NCBI RefSeq assembly: GCF_910592395.1
Contig: NC_088323.1
Span: 3,038,001 to 3,102,000, forward strand
Source: Lineus longissimus
Lineage: Eukaryota > Nemertea > Pilidiophora > Heteronemertea > Lineidae
Direction: 5' to 3'
DNA length: 64,000 nt
The notes under the pieces are model-generated. The model saw only the letters and a program-made list of their open reading frames with translations. It was not told the DNA's origin and searched no databases. Position 1 is the stretch's first letter, and each line of letters opens with the position of its first letter. The position numbers and the translations under genes were made by a program. Shown here piece by piece: positions 31,816 to 41,548 of this stretch.

Positions 31816-32663
31816 ATCGTATATTTCGATAGTTGTACCGATTTTTCTCAACATATTGTATCTATATACCTCAGTGATATAAAAGATTATCTCTGAAGTT
31901 GATTTAACGTTTCAATGGCCTTTTTTCAAAGTTTTAAAAAATCGAGGTCAGCAGGGTCAGAGTCAATCGACAGAGTGTTGCTCTGGCAGGGTCAAAAGAA
32001 ACAATTGTTGGCGCTGATGATGTCAGCAATATGGCAGATTTCCGCCCCACCCGTGAGATTTGATCTCGTCATGTCATGAGCACATTGAACTGCTAGTGAA
32101 CCGTGCTGAATATGTACCGGCGGTCGCTCTCTCCATCATTACCGACCATATGTGCCGGTGGCGGTCGTGCGAGGTCGTTTCAATGAAAAAGACGCACGCC
32201 ATTGCCGTACCAGTACCTGAGAAAACTCTTTGACTGATTCTGATTTGAAAACTCACGGTCCGACACTAATACTTTTTTGCCCCAATGTAGCCTCGAAAAT
32301 ACCAACTGCCGATTAGAACCACCCTCGTTAGTCCTCGAATGCCCGGAATCAGTATGTGCTGCAGTTTGAAAAGTTTGAGTGCGGGGTATGATAATGATAA
32401 TAATGAAAACTTTCACATCTGTTCGTGGATGGTAAGATAACAAAATAAGGAAGAAGAAAAAAAAAGCAATTCGGGGATTTACCGGGAGTCGAACCTGTGA
32501 CCCGCTGATCTTCAGTCAAACACTCTTAGCGCTGAACTGTCAAGGCTTTCATGCTGAAGTGACGATTTTATTCGCCACTTATATGCGATATGCAAACGAG
32601 CGCGTCGCAATTCTGACAAGGTCGCGCAGGCGGCAGAGTGATTGACCGTAATAGTTCCAAGTA
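31816..32663. repeat. Array monomer 13
   Basis: Has ACCGATTTTTCTC and CATCATTACCGACC like monomers 6 and 15, but ends with a GCAATTCGGGG junction. B box at 32485-32495; anticodon position GAA. Confidence 0.9.
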
Positions 32664-33506
32664 ATCGTATATTTCGATAGTTGTACAGATTTTTCTCAAC
32701 ATATTGTATCTATATACCTCAGTGATATAAAAGATTATCTCTGAAGTTGATTTAACGTTTCAATGGCCTTTTTTCAAAGTTTTGAAAAAATCGAGGTCAG
32801 CAGGGTCAGAGTCAATCGACAGAGTGTTGCTCTGGCAGGGTCAAAAGAAACAATTGTTGGCGCTGATGATGTCAGCAATATGGCAGATTTCCGCCCCACC
32901 CGTGAGATTTGATCTCGTCATGTCATGAGCACATTGAACTGCTAGTGAACCGTGCTGAATATGTACCGGCGGTCGCTCTCTCCATCATCACCGACCATAT
33001 GTGCCGGTGGCGGTCGTGCGAGGTCGTTCCAATGAAAAAGACGCACGCCATTGCCGTACCAGTACCTGAGAAAACTCTTTGACTGATTCTGATTTGAAAA
33101 CTCACGGTCCGACACTAATACTTTTTTGCCCCAATGTAGCCTCGAAAATACCAACTGCCGATTAGAACCACCCTCGTTAGTCCTCGAATGCCCGGAATCA
33201 GTATGTGCTGCAGTTTGAAAAGTTTGAGTGCGGGGTATGATAATGATAATAATGAAAACTTTCACATCTGTTCGTGGATGGTAAGATAACAAAATAAGGA
33301 AGAAGAAAAAAAAAATTCGGAGATTTACCGGGAGTCGAACCTGTGACCCGCTGATCTACAGTCAAACACTCTTAGCGCTGAACTGTCAAGGCTTTCATGC
33401 TGTGACGATTTTATTCGCCACTTATATGCGATATGCAAACGAGCGCGTCGCAATTCTGACAAGGTCGCGCAGGCGGCAGAGTGATTGACCGAAATAGTTC
33501 CAAGTA
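32664..33506. repeat. Array monomer 14
   Basis: Near copy of monomer 12 (GTCGTTCCAATG). B box at 33331-33341; anticodon position GTA. A 4-5 bp deletion (CATGCTGTGACG) lies upstream of the tRNA-like unit. Confidence 0.9.
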
Positions 33507-34354
33507 ATCGTATATTTCGATAGTTGTACCGATTTTTCTCAACATATTGTATCTATATACCTCAGTGATATAAAAGATTATCTCTGAAGTTGATTTAACG
33601 TTTCAATGGCCTTTTTTCAAAGTTTTAAAAAATCGAGGTCAGCAGGGTCAGAGTCAATCGACAGAGTGTTGCTCTGGCAGGGTCAAAAGAAACAATTGTT
33701 GGCGCTGATGATGTCAGCAATATGGCAGATTTCCGCCCCACCCGTGAGATTTGATCTCGTCATGTCATGAGCACATTGAACTGCTAGTGAACCGTGCTGA
33801 ATATGTACCGGCGGTCGCTCTCTCCATCATTACCGACCATATGTGCCGGTGGCGGTCGTGCGAGGTCGTTTCAATGAAAAAGACGCACGCCATTGCCGTA
33901 CCAGTACCTGAGAAAACTCTTTGACTGATTCTGATTTGAAAACTCACGGTCCGACACTAATACTTTTTTGCCCCAATGTAGCCTCGAAAATACCAACTGC
34001 CGATTAGAACCACCCTCGTTAGTCCTCGAATGCCCGGAATCAGTATGTGCTGCAGTTTGAAAAGTTTGAGTGCGGGGTATGATAATGATAATAATGAAAA
34101 CTTTCACATCTGTTCGTGGATGGTAAGATAACAAAATAAGGAAGAAGAAGAAAAAAAAAATTCGGGGATTTACCGGGAGTCGAACCTGTGACCCGCTGAT
34201 CTACAGTCAAACACTCTTAGCGCTGAACTGTCAAGGCTTTCATGCTGAAGCGACGGTTTTATTCGCCACTTATATGCGATATGCAAACGAGCGCGTCGCA
34301 ATTCTGACAAGGTCGCGCAGGCGGCAGAGTGATTGACCGAAATAGTTCCAAGTA
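33507..34354. repeat. Array monomer 15
   Basis: Resembles monomers 6 and 13, with an extra GAA in the purine tract. B box at 34176-34186; anticodon position GTA. Confidence 0.9.
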
Positions 34355-35076
34355 ATCGTATATTTCGATAGTTGTACCGATTTTTCTCAACATATTGTAT
34401 CTATATACCTCAGTGATATAAAAGATTATCTATGAAGTTGATTTAACGTTTCAATGGCCTTTTTTCAAAGTTTTAAAAAATCGAGGTCAGCAGGGTCAGA
34501 GTCAATCGACAGAGTGTTGCTCTGGCAGGGTCAAAAGAAACAATTGTTGGCGCTGATGATGTCAGCAATATGGCAGATTTCCGCCCCACCCGTGAGATTT
34601 GATCTTGTCATGTCATGAGCACATTGAACTGCTAGTGAACCGTGCTGAATATGTACCGGCGGTCGCTCTCTCCATCATTACCGACCATATGTGCCGGTGG
34701 CGGTCGTGCGAGGTCGTTTCAATGAAAAAGACGCACGCCATTGCCGTACCAGTACCTGAGAAAACTCTTTGACTGATTCTGATTTGACAACTCACGGTCC
34801 GACACTGAGTGCGGGGTATGATAATGATAATAATGAAAACTTTCACATCTGTTCGTGGATGGTAAGATAACAAAATAAGGAAGAAGAAAAAAAAAATTCG
34901 GGGATTTACCGGGAGTCGAACCTGTGACCCGCTGATCCACAGTCATACACTCTTAGCGCTGAACTGTCAAGGCTTTCATGCTGAAGTGACGATTTTATTC
35001 GCCACTTATATGAGATATGCAAACGAGCGCGCCGCAATTCTGACAAGGTCGCGCAGGCGGCAGAGTGACCGAAATA
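34355..35076. repeat. Array monomer 16, internally deleted
   Basis: About 130 bp between GGTCCGACACT and GAGTGCGGGG are missing (near 34806). B box at 34912-34922; anticodon position GTG. Last unit of the array. Confidence 0.9.
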
Positions 35077-36440
35077 CATGTACATGGAAAAGGCAGTTCG
35101 CATGTGGTTCGTTGGATGGGGACCTGAATATGCGTGGGTTTGAAAGTAATAGGGAAAAGTGTTGGTAGGAACCTAGGACATAATGTTTCGGCAATATTTG
35201 GAGCAAATCCACTAAGAATATTGACTTTAACACTAAAAGGAGGATGGACTCTAAGACTGATTTTGAGAAGATTACTTTAAATTAATGAATAATGCTTTCT
35301 ATGGAAAGACTTGTGAGAACATAAGGAACAGGATGGAAATTGAATTTGTATCAGACGGTGAGAGAGCCAAGAGTATCATGGCCAATCCCAGGTTTTCATC
35401 AATTTGCATATTTGACGAACATTTTTGCTGCTATTAGGATGAGGAAAACAACCATGAAATTCAACAAATCAATAAGTGCTTCAGTCTTGAAACTGGCTAA
35501 ATTACTGATGTATGAATTCTACTATGAGATGCTTAAGATTCATATTCTAACTTAGACCTGATCATAAAGATTCGAACAAAGGACTCATCAATTTCGGGCT
35601 CCTATTTCTTTCTTTCAAGCACACGCTAATGATTGCCGAGTCTTATTAAAACAACCAAATTTATACAAGAGTTGAAAGACAAATCGTCCCTCACCATGTA
35701 AGACGTCTAGGTCCCGGACATCAATCACATCAGTAAACACGACCATGAATACTATAAACGTATCCCGCAGGGCTAAGCTTCCAGCGAGTGATATATACTC
35801 ATAAAATTACATAAAATTTCATTTAAACTCATCCCCCACGTTTTACACCAACGAGGAAAAATGTTTCTGCAGTGCCGAGCAGTCATCTGGCAACTTAATC
35901 AACCAATAGATCTTCATCTTGGCACCAGTTGTTTTCAATATACACCGCCTCTCGCGGAGCAAAAAAGCCTTATTTCAGGATGCAGGATGATACATCTTTA
36001 AATCACTTGCAACACGTGTAGGATCACCTGGCTGATGTATTCTGGCTCATAACTTCTGAAAGGTCGTTTAGAAAAAAAAGAAAGAAATCTTGCCCAGCAG
36101 GACCACTTCCGCGATAAATCTTCCCAAATTCGTCGGCATCCAAAAATAGCACGGCGATAAAATTCATTAGATACCATAAAATCTAAATAAACATAAAGGT
36201 CTCAATTCACTTTTTTATGAAAGTTCCTATCAATCAGCCAAAATTGCCATGTGTAGTGAAGGCCAAATCGCCGATTATAACGAATGGTCCGAGTGATATT
36301 GCGCCGATTGTAAGGTAACTGGCTATGACATGTTACTGCATGTTACTGTCGTGGTGCGTTGCCGATCAATCTACTAGAACGGCCGAGACCTTGAAATTAG
36401 TTCCGAGTCATTAGTTTGTATATCGACAGCACAGCGTCCT
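35077..36440. other. No gene seen between the array and the transporter block
   Basis: AT-rich sequence with short open frames only. No family resemblance and no repeat family recognised. Confidence 0.4.
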
Positions 36441-36555
36441 CTTTGCTTCTTCGCGATAGAAAGGTACGGTACAGCCATAGAGGATAAAATTGATGCAGTA
36501 GTTTAACATGCCAAATTTAAGCAAAAACCTTGAAATGTTGCTCAGAGGGGTGGTG
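36441..36555 (-). pseudogene. Class A GPCR TM7 fragment (copy next to transporter A)
   Basis: The minus strand reads SNISRFLLKFGMLNYCINF, then the frame breaks where CTCTATATGG of the better copy at 40949-41050 has become CTCTATGG (2-nt loss). Only the TM7 region is left. Its 5' edge is fused to the last exon of the transporter gene at 36542, so the rest of the receptor was lost by a deletion at this junction. Confidence 0.75.
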
Positions 36556-39500
36556 TGACGTTCCGAAGGCATGGATTGTTGAGCGGAGTCAGTGGTCCGA
36601 GAATGGCCAAGTATCCGTAGGCTGTTGCGCTGCCTATTGCAAGGCCCGTGGTCAGCGCAAATACCATCGTGTTCCCTGATGTGAGAGAAAATAAAGGATT
36701 ACATACTTATGGTGAGATTCTATTCAGATTGATATGAGATTGATATAACAGTTTGAATAGCGAAATAAAAGATGGCTGCCGTGCAGCCATTATCAGATAG
36801 TTCATCGGGCCCAAAATCAATAGGGCATAATACAACCTGTAGATATCATATGTCGATCTAACATCTTACCTACAAGTTCTCTTTTTTCGGCGGAGACTTT
36901 GGTTGGAGCGAGGAGGATGACAACACATGCAAAGTATCCGTTAGTTATTCCGTTAACACAGGAGAGGATGAAGGGTAGAGCAACTCCGTCTATCACTGGG
37001 TGGAGTCTGGGTGCGGCACACAGGATGAACAGAGGAATCAGGACGACCCTGGCACTCCCACACAGAACAAGGGCAAAACCTGGCCAGTCGTATTGCCATT
37101 TTGTGATAACCTAAAAAAGAATAGAACGGAATGAAATTATTGAAACCTACGTGAAGACGTGTACCAATGCCTTCTCTTTCGAAATCCTGATGCGCATTTT
37201 TTAATGTAAACCTAAAACGCACCAGGGAAGCCGTAATTTCACATTCAATGGAAAAGACTAATGGCGTATCTAGACTTATTTCATACCTTTAAATGCTTTT
37301 TTCTTTTTATTTAGTATTGTCGACCAGGCGTTCCTCCATCCCAATATGGAGCACCATGCGTCGTTCCAACAAATAGCGGTTCAGTTCTGCTTTTGACCAC
37401 CAGTGAACCACGCGCCGCCATAACAGTATTTTTCTTACCTTGCCTATAACATCAAAAACATAATAGAGAGACAGCATAATCACGGGCATCCAACTCCCTA
37501 ATTTGCAGCTGATGACCTCTGATGAGAGGCCGGGGAAGACGCCCAAGGTTATGACATAGTTGAGCCAGAAAACCAGCATATATGGCCAGATAATCCGCAC
37601 GATGTGCACACGATTGTCCAGGGCTTCTGAAATTGGAAATATGAATGAAGAATAGCTGGGACCATAAACTGAGCATACATGGCGAGATTCATCCATATAA
37701 CCCGGCACGAATCTACAGCACTGATCCACTTCGCCGACCCGTACTGCATTGAGAGGAGGTAACGAACGGATTACCTTACTGATGGTTCAGAATGTAGCAT
37801 TCATATAGTGCTATAGATCCGTGATACATGTATAACCTAAAACCTCGCGCGTTCTATAGGGTCAGGGGGCTACGGAGGCAATACCGCTGGAAGTTTCGTA
37901 TGGGACGAACCCGGTGCCACCTGGGACTGCGCGGATCCGGATCTCAAGAGACCTCTGCTCCACCAGCTCTGCCTATTGTAACAGATTGTCCAGAACCTGA
38001 TCACGAGTTCTCGCATTGACATTTGACGAATCAACAGTCATGATGACGGAGGTCAGTGACTGTATATAATATTCCCTTGCCTTTCGCGCTCTCAGCGGCT
38101 GACAACCGAACCAAATTAACCAACTGGCTTTCCAATAGTTGCTACATAAAGCTTATGTACTTTTAATTCTTATCATCAGCGGTTCCTTCGTTGGTGGGGC
38201 AGCTCTACTCATGAGGTCACCTTTTTTAACTTTGACCTGCTCAATGGATCCATATTCACTTGATTTAGTCGTCTCCAGGTCAAGTTCATCAACCTGAAAT
38301 GAATCAAATCGTCTTTGACACATCCCAACTTCACCCAGTCAGCCGTCCCGACCAATGCCAACAACCGCATCATATCTTAATGGATTTGGAATGTTTTGAT
38401 GTTCTGAGGGTTATGAAACGTGGAGGTTTGCTCCCCGTGATACTTTTCACAAGGCATTCGTGACATGATGGACGGGCAGGTGCATACATGTAGGTCCTAC
38501 TTCTGAAACGTGAGTCCTGATAGAATATGAACCCGGTCTCATAGATGTCATGTATGATGTATGTAGAAATTTCGATCGCAACCGGTGATGCAGCACAGAT
38601 TACTGAGAACATGTACCTATGACTGGACAATGTGAATATATACCAGAAATTACCTTGCCTCCTCCCTTTTCTGCTGTAACTCGACACTGTTCGATGTGAA
38701 AAGTGACAAAGGATGACTTCATTGCAAATTCGAACGCAAGCAGGCATAATACGGAAACGAAAAGGGAACTGCTGAAGAAAATGACAGTGCTGATTTGGAC
38801 ATTTTCGATTACCGCCTTTGTAAATATTCTCGTTGCTACTGAGATAATTCCAGCCAAGCCTGAAAGGATACGGAGAAATGAACCTTTTGTAAATATGAAG
38901 TTGTCGTGATGGCGGCCTGCTCCCATTCTAGTTTAACTCATAGCTGAAAAAACTCTGGCATGTAATGCAAGGAAATAGGCCTATACCTTTCGAATATTCT
39001 CTAACGTTGTCAGCCATTTTCGAGAAAAACGTCAGTTTTACACCTATGGCCAAGACCATCGTCTATGGCATCGGCCTTTTGCAAACTTACTTTCTCCGAC
39101 CATGATGCCCATGGTATATCTCATCGGCAACATGCTGACTATACCATAGATATTACATTGCATTGCTGAAAATAAAACAACAAAGCAATTTTAGTACACT
39201 AGTAACATGACAGTCTTGCTTAATTCTTGGCCTCATCAATAGGGAATCGTGTACCAGAACGATCAGCACAAAGTCCCTGGCAACAGAAGCCATATGGTGC
39301 CAATGGGTGTTGGAAGGCATGGGTGTAGGCTTATAGGTGATCCTTCCCATCACTTCGTATGCCTAGGTTTGATAAAATATTCTCAATGCTGACGAAGCCA
39401 AACTGTTTACAAGGGAACGGTTCCGTTCATCAGTGGAAGATTGACCATCAGCATATTGCGACTGAGTTATGCACTGAACCATGTAGCCTATAGAATACTT

Positions 39501-39997
39501 GAACTTGCCTATCATTTTATGAATTGTCAAAACACAAGTTACTTACTTGCTGCTCCAAAGGACACAAACAGACAACATAGCAGCACCAAGTAATATGAAA
39601 CTTCCAACGAGAAGGGTCGAATCCACGCCTCCGCGATGGCGAGGTAGGCCAGGCAAGCTATAGTTACGACAAACCCAAATAAGGTCTTGAGTCTCGGGTT
39701 GAGTAGTTCGACTGTCATGCTGGAAAGAGCCGTCACTAACCAGACTACAGCCACATACGTGATACTTATAGCAAACATTATGCTCGTTCCTGGATAGGTC
39801 ATTTGGAAGAAATCAACAGCCATTGTTATACTGGTCCATGGCATTAAAAATGACATCCCCCACATTATACTTGCGCAGAACACCAGGCTGTATTTGTCTT
39901 TCGGTTCTGCACGGTTTATGTCCCCATTTTGATTCATGGTTGATGCGCCTGAATCTCTATCCTCTGATGAAAGCATGGTCTCATTCTGATTCATCAT
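36542..39997 (-). CDS. Equilibrative nucleoside/monoamine transporter, ENT4/PMAT type, copy A
   Basis: SLC29-family membrane transporter; ENT4 (PMAT) carries organic cations, monoamines and adenosine at the plasma membrane. Seven exons, 5' to 3': 39997-39547, 39165-39091, 38859-38654, 38293-38221, 37626-37439, 37110-36870, 36675-36542. The frame is open throughout: 455 residues from the ATG at 39997, or 448 from the ATG at 39976 that is shared with copy B. Visible family signatures: TM1 ending SFLMPW, YPGTSIMF, MLPMRYTMG followed by GESLAG, VFPGLSSEV, a cluster GSWMPVIM, then RFVLIPLFILC, ITNGYFACV and SAEQRELVG. These match ENT4 better than ENT1-3; Glu in GESLAG lies where ENT4 has its cation-selectivity Glu (my alignment from memory). 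Tandem paralogue of the gene at 41549. The stop codon lies in flanking GPCR-derived sequence. Confidence 0.9.
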
Positions 39998-40533
39998 CAA
40001 CTGAGACTAATGTCATGAGGATGATGCATGAAGATGAAGAGAACATCCAAAATGACCCGGCACGATGCTTCATTTGTGAAGATATATTAGATTTCAATTT
40101 CGATTATGGTGATGAAACCTGGTGTTTGCAGTCGTGGAGTCCCATGTCCCATTCCCTGCGCCATCTCACTCCTTCAACAGTCCATTACGCCAGAATAGCT
40201 CGTATTTAAGTTCCAACATGTCAATCGACTGGCAGCAGGTTTCAATATACTCCGCCTCTCGATATAAGAGCGGTATACATAATGCAGGACTATAATTTGC
40301 ATTCCTAACTAATAGGCCATCGGGAATAAATAAGTGTAACTGTAATAGCATACGGTACACTTCTAACATCTGCGCCAGACGCAGGGCCAGACAGATGAGT
40401 GAAGTCGGATCGTGGTAGTCTACGATGTAGCTAATATATGTATCTAGGTTTTACCAGGTGATGACTGAACGTCACCACTTACCACCAGTGTACGTCGATA
40501 GGCGCGCTTTTGCGAGGGAGGGCTGTGGGGCCC

Positions 40534-40582
40534 TCAGGTTTTCATGGAAACCTCATTTACATGAGGTTTTCATGGAAACCAG
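40534..40582. repeat. Short direct/inverted repeat between transporter copies
   Basis: AGGTTTTCATGGAAACC occurs twice within 45 bp, separated by a short palindromic CTCATTTACATGAG. GGTTTTCATGGAAACC is itself nearly self-complementary. Confidence 0.5.
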
Positions 40583-40899
40583 GTCAATGAAGAGGTCCTA
40601 GACCCCTTCCCCTACCCATTAATCACCCCCAGCACTGGAGCTCCGTTATCATAATACGAGTTCTGCCTGCCATCTTCTCGAGACACTTTATTTATAGCGT
40701 CTTGTAACCCTCTGCTTCGGTTGGTGAAATATATAACGGCACATAGGCCTATTGTCCATTGATTGAATGAACCACAAGACAGATAGAATTTTATGATGAT
40801 TTATTTATTATAAGTTTGAATGTACAATGGGCTACAAAATTTATAAGAACAAATCTACGAGTCCCTACACTTCTCTTCAAGATTTGTGGCATTGACTCC

Positions 40900-41421
40900 T
40901 TAACATGCTTCCGCACCTTCAGAATGAAGAGTATTTTTAGTCAATAAACTTTGCTTCTTCGCGATAGAAAGGCAAGGAACAACCATATAGAGGATAAAAT
41001 TGATGCAGTAGTTTAACATGCCAAATTGTAGCAAAAACCTTGAAATGTTGTTAAGAAGGATGGTCATATTGTCCGAGTCGTTATTAAACAAGAATGCGGC
41101 TACCGTGTAATGGGGCAGTAAAAGGATAACATAGACTGCCGATACCAGCATCAGCGATACGAGTACCCTATACCCTCACTCTTCCTTCCTAGCCCGACCT
41201 ATATCCTGGTATCGAGATTTTAGCAATGTTGAAACGATGACAATGTTGGCAAGGAATATCAAAGTGCATGGTGCAAAAACGCACAAGGCTACATCAAACT
41301 GGTACAGGATACTAGCTGCCGTTGGTCCAATCGACAAATAGAAACAAGCGGTAAATTTCGTTGTCCGGAAAAAGATGACGAATGATTCCAAGTTTCCAAA
41401 TATGCCAATCAGGAGAACCAC
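40900..41421 (-). pseudogene. Class A (rhodopsin-like) GPCR, internally deleted, with stop
   Basis: The minus strand encodes TM1 with the GN hallmark (LIGIFGNLESFVIFF) and the start of TM2 (ACFYLSI), then joins directly to extracellular loop 2/TM5 (VFAPCTLIFLANIVIVSTLL). TM2-TM4 are therefore missing. An in-frame TGA at 41176-41178, after GRARKEE in intracellular loop 3, splits it from TM6 (VLVSLMLVSAVYVILLLPHY) and TM7 (MLNYCINFILY). Two defects, each disabling. It ends at 40900, with AATAAA on the minus strand about 95 nt further on. It lies 127 bp downstream of transporter B on the same strand. The ligand class is not recognisable. Confidence 0.8.
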
Positions 41422-41548
41422 TGCATCATTTCAGATGCATCGGGGTGCTAGAGCTGGTTGTTGTGCTCGTGTTACATGGTCTAAGGTGTTAATGCCTGGC
41501 CATGGAATACGAAGAAATGATTTGGTCTTCGTCCTCATCAACCCAGGG

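Larger units (their letters stand above)
21645..35076. repeat. Tandem array of 16 monomers of about 847 bp
   Basis: The word ATCGTATATTTCGATAG recurs at 21645, 22500, 23347, 24194, 25042, 25888, 26736, 27584, 28432, 29274, 30121, 30970, 31816, 32664, 33507 and 34355. Spacings are 842-855 bp. Monomers are highly similar along their full length; the last lacks about 130 bp. Each carries, on the minus strand, a tRNA-like segment with an exact B box followed by a T run. The array starts and stops at nearly the same phase of the monomer (after ...TTTCAAG on the left, ...GACCGAAAT on the right). Short minus-strand frames recur only because the DNA is repeated. Confidence 0.97.

Noticed and set aside
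22758-34873. Recurrent 60- to 116-residue minus-strand open frames (MSFQIRISQRVF... and related) in every array monomer
   Set aside because: They repeat only because the monomers are nearly identical. Their ends shift between monomers with small changes, they match no family, and they overlap in two frames.
22318-34960. Functional tRNA gene cluster
   Set aside because: The A and B boxes fit, but the acceptor stem pairs badly, the T stem has mismatches and the anticodon position varies. Treated as tRNA-derived only.
21645-35076. CRISPR-like, 5S rRNA, snRNA or histone repeat array
   Set aside because: The unit is about 847 bp without a short repeat/spacer plan. No 5S, U1, U2, U6 or histone sequence is recognisable, and the genome is animal.
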